A stretch of DNA of 64,000 nt from Atherix ibis (taxonomy: Eukaryota; Arthropoda; Insecta; Diptera; Athericidae). Within the stretch, counting starts at the first letter, position 1. The number at the start of each line of letters is the position of its first letter. The notes beneath the pieces were generated by a model. The model was not told where the DNA came from and did not search any database. It saw only the letters and a list, made by a program, of their open reading frames with translations. The position numbers and the translations under genes were made by a program. Where the stretch lies: NCBI GenBank assembly GCA_958298945.1, contig OY282606.1:56309920-56373919 (forward strand), given 5' to 3'. Below, piece by piece: positions 44,971-56,679 of this stretch.

Positions 44971-45413
44971 ACTTACTCAAAATAGTATTTTTTATGCTTT
45001 CCCTCTTAATAACAAAAAAAGATGAATCTCTAAAAAAATGTTCATTTTATATGCTCATTAACCGAGAAATTGAATAACATTGATTTTGTGAGTTTCGCAG
45101 GAATATTGGGCAATGCTGATCATTCGACAGGGAAACTCTCTTATCTTTGGTGTTTACAGCTACTCCTTACTTGATAACCAAATGTTTTATAATTACAATA
45201 GATAAGCAGTTTTAGTATTTTTTTTTGAAAAATATATTGCCATATTTTTTTACTCTAATATTCTTCAAGATTATTATTGTATTATTTCTATTTTTTAAAA
45301 TAAAATATCTAATTCAGAATTAAACAAATATAAGTCAATAAAAATTAAAAATAATCAAAAAAAATACATTCTTTTTGTATTGCCTAAACTAAATTCGTAA
45401 TATGTGAACACGA

Positions 45414-46690
45414 TATTTTGTCGTTCAATAAGTCCTTAGAAAAAGATGGAAAAAAACTGTTTTTAAAAAAAAAAATATTTATTTTTCAACATAACTACAC
45501 ACTTTTCCAACCGCTTTTCCAAAATTTTTATTCCGTCCAAAAAATAGGATTTCGGAAGTTCTGCAAAATACTCATCCGTTTGAGCAATGACGTCCTCGTT
45601 GGAAGTGAACCGTCGTCCGCCAAGCCATTTCTTCAGATTGGGGAAAAGAAAATAGTCACTCGGGGCCAAATCTGGTGAATAAGCGGGATGCTGCAACAAT
45701 TCCATTCTCAATTCTACAATTTTGGAAATGGAAACAGCGCAGGTGTGCACACGCGCATTGTCCTGATGCAAGAGGATTTTTTCTTCTTCAGATGGGGGCG
45801 TTTCTCTTTGATTTCCTCGCTCAACCGTTGCAATAACGACGCGTAATACGCTCCTGTTATTGTTTTTCCTTTTTCCAAGTAGTCGATAAAAATGATGCCC
45901 TGCGAATCCCAAAAGACCGTGGCCATCACCTTGCCGGCCGATGGTACAGTTTTTGCCTTCTTCGGAGCCCGTTCACCCTTGAAAATCCACTGTGATGACT
46001 GTCTCTTCGTTTCTGGAGTGTAGTAGTGTATCCAGGTTTCGTCCACAGTGACATATCGACGAAGGAATTCGGCAGGATTGCGATGAAAGAGTGCCAACAT
46101 AGCATCAGAGTCCACTGCACGATTGCGCTTATTCTCCTCTGAGAGCAAACGCGGCACCCATCTTGCCGAAATTTTTTTCACAGACAATTTTTCATGCAAA
46201 ATTAAAGCGACTGTACCTTGTGATATGCCCGTGGCCTCAACTAATTCGCGCACTTTAATTCGCCGATCGTTCAAAATCAGATCTGGGATTTTGTCGATGA
46301 TTTCAGGAGTAGACACCTCAACTGGGCGTCCTGAACGAAGTTCATCTTTTGTGGATGAACGGTCACGTTTAAATTCATTCACCCAATTGTAAACCGTCGC
46401 AAACACAGGTGCAGATGTGCCATGAACTGCATCCAACTTGACTTTGATTTCTTTCGGGCTTAAGCCTTTCAAATGGAGATGTTTGATGACAGCCCTAAAC
46501 TCGCTTTTTTCCATTGTTATGCACAAATAAACGTCGTTAACTTTAATCGACGATAGAAATTGACCTACGCTATGGATCGAGCTGAAATTTTGACAGCTTT
46601 CCTGTCAATAATGCTACTTACAAAAAAATCTTTACCGACACTACGAGCGCAATTTCTTGGATTTTCTAAGGACTTATTGAATGACCCTCG
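45414..46690 (-). mobile_element. mariner family A copy 2, near full-length
   Basis: The right end ...ttgaatgaccctcg at 46690 is followed by TA (46691-46692). The left end is eroded upstream of gttcaataagtccttag (45424). Copies at 1-407 and 49675-50792 are closely similar. Confidence 0.92.
45463..46514 (-). pseudogene. mariner family A transposase, one frameshift and altered C terminus
   Basis: From ATG 46514 (MEKSEFRAVIKHLHLKGLSPKEIK) the frame is open. It passes through FATVYNWVNEFKRD, GRRPVEV-like linker, RIKVRELVEATGISQGTVALIL (second helix-turn-helix), WVPRLLSEENKRNR and VTVDETWIHYY (first Asp) to HLKKKKSS. A T-run near 45778 is one base shorter than in copy 3, shifting the frame before LHQDNARVHT (second Asp). 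The other frame continues through YSPDLAPSDYFLFPNLKK (third Asp). A small deletion near 45490 replaces the usual IELKGDYVEK end. Two lesions in all. Confidence 0.92.
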
Positions 46691-46736
46691 TATTATCTAA
46701 ACAATTCTAATCAGCTTGATAATAGACTAAATCCCC

Positions 46737-48211
46737 AATAACATGCGCCTACAGGCGAGGCAGGGGAACTCTGAGTATGGTACTTGAACCCCAACATTCA
46801 TTCCCTAATTGCTACAAACGTAGACATTGTGATTAACGACTTAGAAAAGGCGTATGACCGAATTTGTCCACACAGGGTACTCTTATAGATGGCATAGTGG
46901 GGAGTAGACTCTGCAACATTGGCTCTTCTACGTTCCTACCTAACTGGTAGAACCTTCACACTACGCACCAACGGTCATTTTTCATCAAAATGCGAAATGA
47001 AAAACGGCATACCACAAGGATCCCATTTACCAACGATCCTATTCAATATATATATTCACTCACTTTCCCACCATCTATCATCCTTTAACCATTATATATA
47101 TGCTGATAATATTTTTATACTTGTATCTTCAACATCAAACCCACCTTGCCTAAATGTTTGTAGAAAAAAAATTGTACTGTATCTGATTCGTCACTGGGCC
47201 CCTTCTCTCCCTACCCAAAAGATTCCATGAAAAACCTGGGTAGCTCAATTGCTTATGGAGGAAGATGTAATCTTCAGATTAACAAAAAATTTATATCAAT
47301 CTCCGAATGGTTAAAATTTTAGTCAGCAGCAAAAGTAAGGTAAGACAAAGTGAGGAAAATAGAGTAACTAACGCCCGTTTTGACGGAACCTTACTCTATT
47401 TCCTCACTATATGTGTCAGTGTGCCAATAGCAGGAAAAAAGCTAGTCGAGGCAGTGGTAAACCGTTGCATTAGACTAGCCAGTGCAGCACATCGCACATC
47501 TCCGGTGGAATCCATTCTAATAGAAACTGGTCAAAAATCTATCTCTTTCTATTTTCAAAAAGTTCGCCTAAATTTAATTAACAAGAACCTATGCCTTCCA
47601 AATTACCCCCTCTACACTTTAATCAAAAACATTATCATCTCTCCCTGTTCAAGGAATTCATCATCGTTATCCTTATTAATATCCCACCTTGAAAACAATT
47701 CCTCCATGCTCCCCCTCGTTTTTCAAATATCTAACACAATTAGACATCCGCAGATACGATGACTGGACCAGTAGCGAAACATTTTTGTCGACTAATTGTA
47801 TAACCACTAATGAACTAGTCCATCATACCGATAAATTCTGGGCTCGGAAGATCCTCAGAATCCAGATTGGACATACTTCTCTTACTCATATCTTCCTTTT
47901 TGGTCACACCAATCATCTCTTATGCCAATACACATAACCAAGAATTACTTCACGTACAAAATTCCTCCCATTATGGACCTCCTGAACCCAACAACTCCAT
48001 TCTCTATTCCCCTATTTAAACTCAATATTCTATACTACTAATATAAAACAAAATTCTCAATATTCTATACTACTAACCGCAGACCAGTCTCTTTCAGATA
48101 ACTTCCCACACGTACTATGAAGTCGCTAAATGGCCTCACGATCGTGGCGCTATGAAGTGGCCCCTGGCACATGTCTAAGTGACCTTACAAACAACAACAA
48201 CAATTCTAATC
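46737..48211 (+). mobile_element. LINE family L copy 2, 5' truncated, (aac)n tail
   Basis: Starting near aataacatgcgcctacag, the plus strand reads LEKAYDRICPHRVL (RT motif A), SYLTGRTFTLRTNGHFSSKCEMKNGIPQGSHLPTILFNIYI (PQGS), and HYIYADNIFILV (YADD mutated to YADN). It then continues to a C-terminal ILRIQIGHTSLTHIFLFG block. Compared with 59400-61547, about 600 bp of RNase H region is missing near 47740. The 3' end is ccttacaaacaacaacaaca. A 20-bp direct duplication (ctcaatattctatactacta, near 48021 and 48056) and a perfected hairpin at 47350-47407 are private to this copy. Confidence 0.85.
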
Positions 48212-48214
48212 AGC

Positions 48215-48974
48215 TTTTCTTTACTGCAATATATTATTTTTCAAAAAATCCATATTTGTATTTTTAGTCAAATTTATTAATTATCTGACGAGATTGCTTA
48301 TAAGGAATTAACATTTATCCGACCTTATTAATTCTACAATACCTAGTTTTTGTTTGCCCAGGAAGTTTTTTCTTGGCAAGTATTGTCACAATCCAACGAA
48401 AATTTGATGGAAAGAGTAAAATACTGTTTTTGTTAGCTTAAGAATTTTCCTTTAATAAACTTCAATAGAATTTATGAAAACAAATAATAAAATTGTTGTA
48501 AAGTATTTTCGCTATTGCGTATTGTATATTAATTCTGACTATATCGTCATTCCTGAATAACTTTTCAGACTAAACTTACATGTAACATAGCTGAGCAATA
48601 CTTGCTTTTATACCTCGTAGAATGCCTCTATGACATTCCGGTATCGAACCATCCAAAACAATCTTGAATTTCTTTGAACCATTTTCTTAGAATATTCCAG
48701 AACATGCCAGAGTAATGTAACGTCATAACAGTAGTAACTTTTGATAATTTTTAAGAGCAATATTATGGTTGGATTCATGTGTATTTGAAATTAACTCAGA
48801 AAACAATTTGCTTAGCTCATGATTCAAATAATTTCTTTTCATATGCTGTTATTTTCTCATTAACTAAACAGACACAATTACTTTTGTCAAAAAATAAACG
48901 GCAAAATAGAAATAGTTTATCTTTCATCTGATAAACCTTTATTTATCTTCATCACCAACTGCAAAATAACAGAA
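48215..48974. other. AT-rich intergenic, nothing recognised
   Basis: No frame or repeat end can be named. Confidence 0.45.
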
Positions 48975-49205
48975 ATTTAGTTTGGGTCTGCTAGGCCATA
49001 CATTTCCAGTCATCTCGATTCCGTGTTGCTGTTTCTAGACCAACAAGCCCAATCAGTTTTTGGTGCCCTTGACAGTATCGCTTCATTGAAGTCAGTCTCC
49101 TCTTACCATAAATGCACCCACTGTAGACTTTCAAAACTAGGTATTTCTCATCAATACGGACAAAGCCACCTACGTAACGCAATCTCTTGAGCTTAATTTT
49201 TTTAA
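48975..49205 (-). pseudogene. LINE C-terminal scrap
   Basis: The minus strand reads LKRLRYVGGFVRIDEKYLVLKVYSGCIYGKRRL and ends NRDDWKCMA. This is the same C-terminal block as in the LINE at 24579-24760 (LNRLQWSGHLIRIDEEDTGRKVYSGCIYG). It is an isolated piece. Confidence 0.65.
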
Positions 49206-49674
49206 TGACCGACTATGTTTCAAATAGTTTCCGGAATTGTTCATTTGCATTTAGTAGCATAACTAACTAAAATAAAGGCGGATTATTAGTTTTTATTTTT
49301 AATCCCAGATACGAAATAATTTAACGCTTTCGAATCCGAAGTCCCCTTTTTATATGAAAGTTACAATTAATTTCGTTTTTGACGCCGATGATGAATCAAA
49401 AAATATGAGGCTAATATGCTTCCAATTATTATCTTAAAGCCAATAACAACAGGTTCCATTTTCTGGCTGTATATGAACTATATTAGAGGTCATGTCTACC
49501 ATGTATTTTTACAGAGAATTGGCTAGTTGCTGAGTAGTTTCACTTTTGTATAAAGATTGCACGTTATAGAAGAAATTGTGCTGCTTATTTTGCTGAGTTA
49601 GTTGCAGTTTATTCCGTCCGTAATTTTTCTTTTATCGCTTTACAAAAATTGTTTATACACGTTTAATGTATATA
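49206..49674. other. intergenic, nothing recognised
   Basis: AT-rich spacer that ends at the TA target dinucleotide of the next mariner. Confidence 0.4.
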
Positions 49675-50792
49675 CGAGGATCGTTCAATAAGTCCTTAGA
49701 AAAAGATGGAAAAAAACTGTTTTTAAAAAAAAATTTATTTTTCAACATAATCTCCTTTTAGCTCTATACACTTTTCCAACCGTTTTTCCAAAATTTTTAT
49801 CCCGTCCAAAAAATAGGATTTTGGAAGTTCTGCAAAATACTCATCCGTTTGAGCAATGACGTCCTCGTTGGAAGTGAAAATAGTCACTCGGGGCCAAATC
49901 TGGTGAATAAGCGGGATGCTGCAACAATTCCATTCTCAATTCTACAATTTTGGCCATGGAAACAGCGCAGGTGTGCACACGCGCATTGTCCTGATGCAAG
50001 AGGATTTTTTTCTTCTTCAGATGGGGGCGTTTCTCTTTGATTTCCTCGCTAAACCGTTGCAATAACGACGCGTAATACGCTCCTGTTATTGTTTTTCCTT
50101 TTTCCAAGTAGTCGATAAAAATTATGCCCTGCGAATCCCAAAAGACCGTGGCCATCACCTTGCCGGCCGATGGCACAGTTTTGCCATCTTCGGAGCCCGT
50201 TCTGTGATGACTGTCCCTTGAAAATCCACTGTGATGACTGTCTCTTTGTTTCTGGAGTGTAGTAGTGTATCCAGGTTTTGTTCACAATGACATATCGACG
50301 AAGGAATTCGGCAGGATTGCGATGAAAGAGTGCCAGCATAGACTCAGAGTCTGTACCTTGTGATATGCCCGTGGCCTCAACTAATTCGCGCACTTTAATT
50401 CGCCGATCGTTCAAAATCAGATCGTGGATTTTGTCGATGATTTCAGGAGTAGACACCTCAACTGAGCGTCCTGAACGAAGTTCATCACCCAATTGTAAAC
50501 CGTCGCAAACACAGGTGCAGATGTGCCATGAACTGCATCCAACTCGGCTTTGATTTCTTTCGGGCTTAAGCCTTTCAAATGGAGATGTTTGATGACAGCC
50601 CTAAACTCGCTTTTTTCCATTGTTATGCACAAATAAATGTCGTTAACTTTAATCGACGATAGAAATTGACCTACGCCATGGATCGAGCTGAAATTTTGAC
50701 AGATTTCCTTTCGATAATTCTACATACAAAAAAAATCTTTACCTACGAGCGCAATTTTTTGGATTTTCTAAGGACTTATTGAACGACCCTCG
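49675..50792 (-). mobile_element. mariner family A copy 3, internally deleted
   Basis: Ends cgaggatcgttcaataagtc and ...gaacgaccctcg are flanked by TA (49673-49674, 50793-50794). Relative to copy 2 it lacks a block of about 80 bp in the N-terminal/linker region near 50352 (GISQGT is joined directly to DSESMLALFHRNP). It also lacks the third-Asp block near 49878. Confidence 0.92.
49841..50620 (-). pseudogene. mariner family A transposase, deleted and frameshifted
   Basis: The start is ATG 50620 (MEKSEFRAVIKHLHLKGLSPKEIKAELDAVHG). The frame breaks after NWV by a deletion of KRDRSSTK-type sequence. It resumes with LRSGRSVEVSTPEIIDKIHDLILNDRRIK, then a linker deletion. The first Asp is retained in the changed motif VIVNKTWIHYY as Asn, so the catalytic residue is lost. 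At about 50203 a 13-bp stretch (tgtgatgactgtc) has been inserted, copied from 25-40 bp away. LHQDNARVHT (second Asp) is intact and the third segment is truncated at YFHFQRG. Confidence 0.9.
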
Positions 50793-50794
50793 TA

Positions 50795-52391
50795 TTAAAC
50801 AACCATTCTTTAGACCATTAGCATTGTCAGCTTACCTGGTCAAACGTAACAAGGAGGCAGAAATAAGAAATTTTGAAATGTTATGGAGTACTGGGATATA
50901 TATTTTACGTTAAGTGGTTTATATTTTAAATATGGGGAATTTTATGTGAAACGCTACAGGAATATCATAAAGGACGTAGTAGGTTACCTTAGAGGATGTC
51001 AAGGTCGTGGTAGATGTTGTAGGCTCATTCCAAATTATGAGAAATTTCTTTGCCCGGTTGTTTGGAATCATTACTGTAAGGACAGATTTTTCGATATTTG
51101 GCCAATATTTGAAAGGAAATTTACCACCGTTGGCCCAATCTAATGGCCTACGAGTGGCCAAAAATATTAAATACTACTCGTATGTAGTTGGTAGATGTAG
51201 CCGTTAAGACTTACAGTAAGCGTTCCTCGTCAATTGATCAGCTCGCTCATGGCTGTAGATAGCAGCATGACCTGAAACCGAGAGCAACTACGGTTCCGGT
51301 TGTTAAAATTTAGTTTTTAAAAATATTATGTCTTCAGGAATACTGTCGGCATGTTCATTTAAAAAAAATTATTGCCATAAAATATTTTAATAAAGAAAAC
51401 TAATACTTAAGTTTAAATAATTTAGTATCATATTAATTATGCTGTAGAATATTTACAGTAAGTAAGAAATTTTAATAGTGGTCTAAGGCTATTAGAAATA
51501 AATAAAAATTTAAACTTCATACAAATCTATTGTATATATAGTAAATTATTAATTATTTGTTAACCGAATTATTAGCATAAAAATTTTTATGCTTACTATG
51601 TTAAAGACTTGAAACTTTTGGTATTTGCGATTTTTAAATATTTTTTATTTATTATCAAGATTGAATTCTTTAATTCAAAAATTAAAATTATTATACAATA
51701 AAATGTAATATATTTTCCAAAATAAAGAAGAGTATTTAAACTTACAATGTGATTAGATTTGCATTTATCCCTTTTTGGATAGTACTTAAAAGTGAATAGC
51801 TATTAATAATAAGCACATTTCTATATCAATTCCTCGAATTTTTGAAATTCCATTTATAATTTAAAGTGAACAGATTGAATGTTTGCATATTTGTTGTGCA
51901 CGTGATTTTCGATGGTGCATCGTGTTGATTGTGTACATGAACATGAGATTGTTTTGTAATGATGCAAATTAAAGATAAATTAAATTGAAAGTGTAAAATA
52001 GAAGGGAAATGGTAAGAGGCCATTAAAAGGTTATACAATAATAGTGAGTATTTTCGAATCGACAACGGAAATGTTATTGATACATCGAAGTTAATCTCTC
52101 ATTGAAAATCCTCTTCGCAAAGCGCAAAATGATTATCGCTATGAAACATGAATTTTCAATTAAACAAATAGGTTTTTGCTAGCAACAAAAGTACCATTAA
52201 AATTCGGCCATTTCTGTTACACCGGTAAACATTGACCATCATCAATAATCACACTTTCGATGCAATGTGCATCATACTAATACGATCCTGTATTTGAGAA
52301 CAAGCGATTATTCGATGGGCTTTGAACTGACCTCGAAAAAGTTCTATGTTTCAAAGGCTGTCTAATTCCGGGCAATTTAAAGTGTTGTAGT
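50795..52391. other. intergenic, no gene recognised
   Basis: Overlapping frames at 50883-51143 (+) and 50919-51161 (-) have no motif I know, and this part is less AT-rich than the rest. 51300-52390 is AT-rich and featureless. Confidence 0.4.
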
Positions 52392-52451
52392 GGAGTGAGC
52401 AATCTGTAAATTTTCCATTGTAATATGGAAAATTTATAGATTGCTCACTCC
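52392..52451. repeat. 27-bp hairpin with 6-nt loop
   Basis: Arms 52392-52418 and 52425-52451 match with one mismatch around the loop tgtaat. The tight loop and high identity are typical of the fold-backs found throughout this window. No gene is adjacent. Confidence 0.88.
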
Positions 52452-52850
52452 ATATTGCTCGACGTTTGTCCATAGAGAATTTCCAAACTAATTTCTGAAT
52501 CCACTAAACCCTATATGGATATGTACAGATGCAGTATGTTCGGAAAATCTTTTTGACACTATTTATTAGCTCAATCATTTAACATATGTAGACATGCGAT
52601 AGCTAATTCGGAAATAGCTTTGACTCTAGATAAATGCATATAAATACAAAACACATGTGTTTTTGTTGCATGCAGAAATGTGATTTTAGAAATAATTTCC
52701 GATGAAAAAACTGATCACTGCTAAAATATTTAATTATTGAATTACTTGTCATAAATTATTTTTATAAATTTGGATAGTTAATTATCAAATATATGTGCAT
52801 CCATCTGCCATTCACACTCTCATCCCATCGACGTTGCCAAATTTTATGCA
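52452..52850. other. intergenic, nothing recognised
   Basis: AT-rich spacer before the R1-like LINE. Confidence 0.4.
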
Positions 52851-52859
52851 TTCTATTCA

Positions 52860-54270
52860 GGACCAGTTCACGCCGATGTCGTGGTAAGATCCTGAACCTC
52901 TTCATTTATTACCGGATTAACATCAAGCGGGATGCCCCATCGTAGACAGTAGCGAATGCTTCCACGCAGCACCTCCAGGTCCCATGGAACTTCTCCTATG
53001 AGAACCTGCATCGCATTGGTTGATACGGTTCTACATACATTCAAACATGCATACAAAGCCAGACGCTGAACTGAATTTATGCCCAACCTTGCATACTGGT
53101 GGCGCATAATGTCAGCCCATACACACGATGCATACATTGCGCACGGAACAAACAGACCCTTGTGAAGGACTTTCACCGCTCTGGATCAAAGTCCCCATTC
53201 CTTGCCAAATACTCGTACCAGCATGCCAACCAAACCGGCCACCCGCTACCTAAGATGTTGCAAGTGAGGCCGAAATTTCAGCACCTCTCCAACCTTTGGA
53301 GGTAACGTACCTCCCACGCGTATCAAATCCTAACCGTCTCTAAACAAATATTAGGCGACCTACTGGGCGCCAAAAAACCCCTCCACAACATACACAGTTT
53401 CCATTTCTGAGACATTCAATCTCATTCTGTCTCCCCATTCATACACCTTCTGCATATAGCGGCTTCCCGCTACCTCTACCGCATACCTACTCTCCCCCTT
53501 CATCAAAAGCAGAAAATCACCTGCATATACGATCACATCGCAACCAGTCTCCTTCATCTGCACCAAGACACCGTTCATCATCATATTCCAGATAGCGGAG
53601 CCGGCGGCAGATCTCTGTGGGCAGCCACGCACCATCTGGCGGCCAAATCCCCATTGTTTCTCTATTTCGCTCAAGTTCTTCTCGTTGAGCTGCTGTAAGA
53701 GTTCTGCATTGGATACCTCCGCCGGCACGGAGTAGATTACCAGCTTCGAGCTAGCCCTCTTAGGTGCGCTCGTCACTAAGCCAGCCTTAGCCAGATCAGC
53801 TGACTCAGCAACTCGGCGCAGCTCGCCGCTACTACATACCTCCACCGTAACACCCTCCTTCAGCCTCCGCATAGAACGGACGTGCAGGTTAATCAGCGAC
53901 TTTCCCGCTTTCAATACTTTCTTCTTCACCTCGTCTGTTGGCACATTCGCAGTAGCAGCTGTAACCACCAACGCATACGTTTGTGCCGCTGGAGGCAACA
54001 AAATGAGCAGCTTTCTCTGCCTTGGGATAGGTCATGCTAAAACGAAAGGACCCGCTGTTACAGCTACTGGCGCAGTGGCGGCGTCCATCACCCCCCGCGG
54101 TTCGGGTGAACGTTGCGACTGGCCGTCGCAGCAGCAGCAAGACGCGAGGACAAAGTGACCATCGCCAAACTCTCCACCCTGCTCTTGAGATTGGCAACCT
54201 CTGCCTTCAATGCAGACACCGTCTCTTACCCAAGACGCACTAGTTGCTGATATCTTCCTCCATGTTGTTA
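52860..54270 (-). pseudogene. R1-clade LINE with ORF1 fused to ORF2 by internal deletion
   Basis: On the minus strand, 54230-54140 reads LKAEVANLKSRVESLAM, a short coiled coil. Then 54001-53650 reads a Gag-like ORF1 segment (TYALVVTAATANVPTDEVKKKVLKAGKSLINLHV ... SSKLVIYSVPAEVSNAELLQQL). In the same 213-codon frame it passes straight to RQMVRGCPQRSAAGSAIWNMMMNGVLVQMKETGCDVIVYAGDFLLL, the RT PQGS and YADD region, with YADD changed to YAGD. A further block (53176-52868) gives LFVPCAMYASCVWADIMRHQYARLG ... NAMQVLIGEVPWDLEVLRGSIRYCLRWGI, the R1-type C-terminal region. It is richer in G+C than everything around it, so the insertion is relatively young. Confidence 0.85.
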
Positions 54271-55370
54271 TCGGCTGCGATCATTGGCCCTAAAGAGGGA
54301 AATTATTAAACTAGGTGTTCTCGGAGTATAGTCGTGGCTTATTTTTAATGTTTATACCTTCCTCATCCCTAATACAACTCAGGGAATAATTCTCTCATAT
54401 TCCCTTAACATACCATAATAAATATTAAATTAAAGTTTTCACATTTTATATTTGCCCATTTTTATATTTCACCCTAATATGCGTAAATAATACTTTAGAT
54501 AGAAATTATCATAAAAAAAAAATTATTTGATAAGAAATTTATGAAGAGTTACTTTCCCGTTTTTGTTTCCTGTTGTTGTAAATTATAAATTTTTTTTAAA
54601 AATAATTTTCATTCCATATCTTAGCATATTTCGTATTTGTAGTTAGAGTTTTAATCCAAAATTCTCAAATGTTCAAGTGAAAAGTTCATCTATTTACTGA
54701 GATTCATAAATTGTGAACAGGAAAGTCGGAACGCATAACTCATTTTCTGATTGCATCTTGACGACACTTCCATTACGTAATGTATTTTTAATGACCTGCT
54801 ACTTTCGTGCCGTAAAGTAAGTTAAAGTTGCATTTTGTACATTAGTAACAATACAAAAGAATACTTTAACAAGACGAGAATAATAGAGGTTCTGTTCTGG
54901 TTGTACTAGCAAAAATTTGAATTTGTAAAACTTATAAATAATATTTTGCTTACTCAAGCTTTCTTGAATTTTTAAACGCCAAGAAAACCCAAATATTATG
55001 AAATCAGAAAATCTAAAGAATTATTGCTTTAAGCAAATTTACAATAATTCATTTTTTAAAATTAAAGTTCATAGTAATTAAAACTAGAAAGTTTAAATTT
55101 GCACAATATTTATGTTAATACGAAAAAAAGTTTTTTTTCATCAATAAAAATTTGTAAGAAGCAGAATTTTTTAAAAAGGAAATTTACACTAAAAATTTCT
55201 ATCTAACGTAATTATCCTTAATTTATTATGGTATATTAATAAATTACAAAATACCCTGGGCACTGTCATAGCGTTAGAGCAGAAGTTTTTTGCAAGAAGA
55301 AAAATAACCACACAGTTTAATTTTGTTAGCGCAAATAGGTTTTCGTACCACATTCTAAACAGGTAGTTTA
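54271..55370. other. AT-rich intergenic, nothing recognised
   Basis: No frame or repeat end can be identified. A minus-strand frame at 55189-55380 has no motif. Confidence 0.45.
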
Positions 55371-55397
55371 CGAGAGACATTCAACAAGTACTTAGCC

Positions 55398-55447
55398 TCA
55401 CCGCCCGATGGAACTGCTGTTACAAAAGAAGTTCCATCGGGCGGTGA
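55398..55447. repeat. 18-bp hairpin created inside mariner B2
   Basis: Arm 55398-55415 (tcaccgcccgatggaact) is ancestral, since copy 1 has the same sequence with one change. The complementary arm 55430-55447 exists only in this copy, inside a block absent from copy 1 between gctgt and caaagtttcag. This is a fold-back templated insertion. Confidence 0.9.
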
Positions 55448-55564
55448 TTTACCATCGTGCAGTACATTCTTTCAGTAGCCTACTGTCAAAGTTTCAGTCG
55501 ATTCCCTTTATTAATTTTGTTTTGAGAGCCCTTGAAAGCGAGCGTGTCGGTCGGTTGCACAAAA

Positions 55565-56609
55565 ATGGAAAAAGAACAATATCGTTCGGTGATTAGATTC
55601 TTGTTTTTGGAAGGGAAAACGCGCAGCGAAATCAAAGATCGCTTGGATGCTGTGTATGGTGACCTTCTCCTTCGATGGCGACCGTCAAGAATTGGTTCAA
55701 CGAGTTTGTTCGTGGCCGCACGTCGGTTTTTGATGAGCCACGCCCAGGTGCCCCGAAAACGGCTGCTACGGAGGAAAACGTTAACAAAGTCCACAATCTC
55801 GTGTTGGCAGACCGTCGATTGACAGTTCACGAGATAGCTGAGACTGTGGGCATCGCAGTAGGAACGGTGCATCATATTCTACACGAAGAATTGGGCATGA
55901 GAAAGCTGTCGGCGCGATGGGTGCCGCGTTTGCTCACACCGGAAAACAAGCGCAACCGTGAGACCACATCGGCGACGTGTTTGGCGCTGTTTCAGCGCAA
56001 TCCAGCGGAGTTTTTTCGTCGTTTCGTGACCGTCGACGGAACATGGATTCACTCGTACACACCAGAGACCAAGGAACAGTCGAAACAGTGGACTTCACCC
56101 GGCGAACGTGCTCCGAAGAAGGCGAAGACGGTTCAATCGGCCGGAAAGGTGATGGCCACCGTTTTCTGGGACTTACAAGGTCTGATCCACATCGATTACC
56201 TCGAGAAGGGTAAATCACGGGGCGCTACTATGCTGACTTATTGGCCCGATTTGACGTCGAATTGAAGAAAAAGCGGCCCCGCTTTGCGAAGAAAAAAGAT
56301 CTGTTACACCACGACAACGCGCCGGCTCACACCTCCGCCGTCGCCATGGCCAAATTGGTAGAATTGCGCTACGAATTGCTGCCCCATCCACCGTACTCTC
56401 CAGATTTGGCCCCCTGTGACTACTTTTTGTTTTCAAACCTGAAAAAATCACTCGCCGGGAATAGATTTGGGTCGAATGAGGAGGTCATCCTCGCCACGGA
56501 GGCCTATTTTGCTTCCCTCGAGAAAATGTATTTTTTGGACGGGTTAAAAAAGTTAGAGTATCGCTGGGCCAAGTGTATCGAGCTTGAAGGAGATTATGTA
56601 GAAAAATAA
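55565..56609 (+). pseudogene. mariner family B transposase, two small frameshifts
   Basis: The start is ATG 55565 (MEKEQYRSVIRFLFLEGKTRSEIKDRLDAVYGD). A 2-bp deletion near 55661 shifts the frame. It resumes at MATVKNWFNEFVRGRTSVFDEPRPGAPKTAATEENVNKVHN. It then runs continuously through RRLTVHEIAETVGIAVGTVHHILHEEL, WVPRLLTPENKRNR and VTVDGTWIHSY (first Asp) to YLEKGK. A 4-bp deletion near 56214 shifts it again. The third frame carries HHDNAPAHTS (second Asp) and YSPDLAPCDYFLF (third Asp) to GDYVEK at 56609. This is the complementary damage pattern to copy 1. Confidence 0.92.
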
Positions 56610-56679
56610 ATTGCCACCTTTCCAAAATTTTCGTTTTTTTTTTTTTTGTAGGCTAAGTACTTGTTGAATGAGCCTCGTA

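Larger units (their letters stand above)
55371..56677 (+). mobile_element. mariner family B copy 2, full-length but defective
   Basis: The ends cgagagacattcaacaagta and ...cttgttgaatgagcctcg are flanked by TA (55369-55370 and 56678-56679). Relative to copy 1 the 5' UTR contains about 66 extra bp near 55420-55486, including an inverted copy of its own sequence (see the hairpin at 55398-55447). Confidence 0.93.

Noticed and set aside
50883..51161. Overlapping 86- and 80-codon frames on opposite strands
   Set aside because: Neither has a recognisable motif and each could be the shadow of the other; not called as a gene.
53889..54243. Overlapping frames on both strands rich in Arg/Ser
   Set aside because: They are alternative frames of the R1-type LINE ORF1 region; only the coiled-coil and Gag frames were kept.
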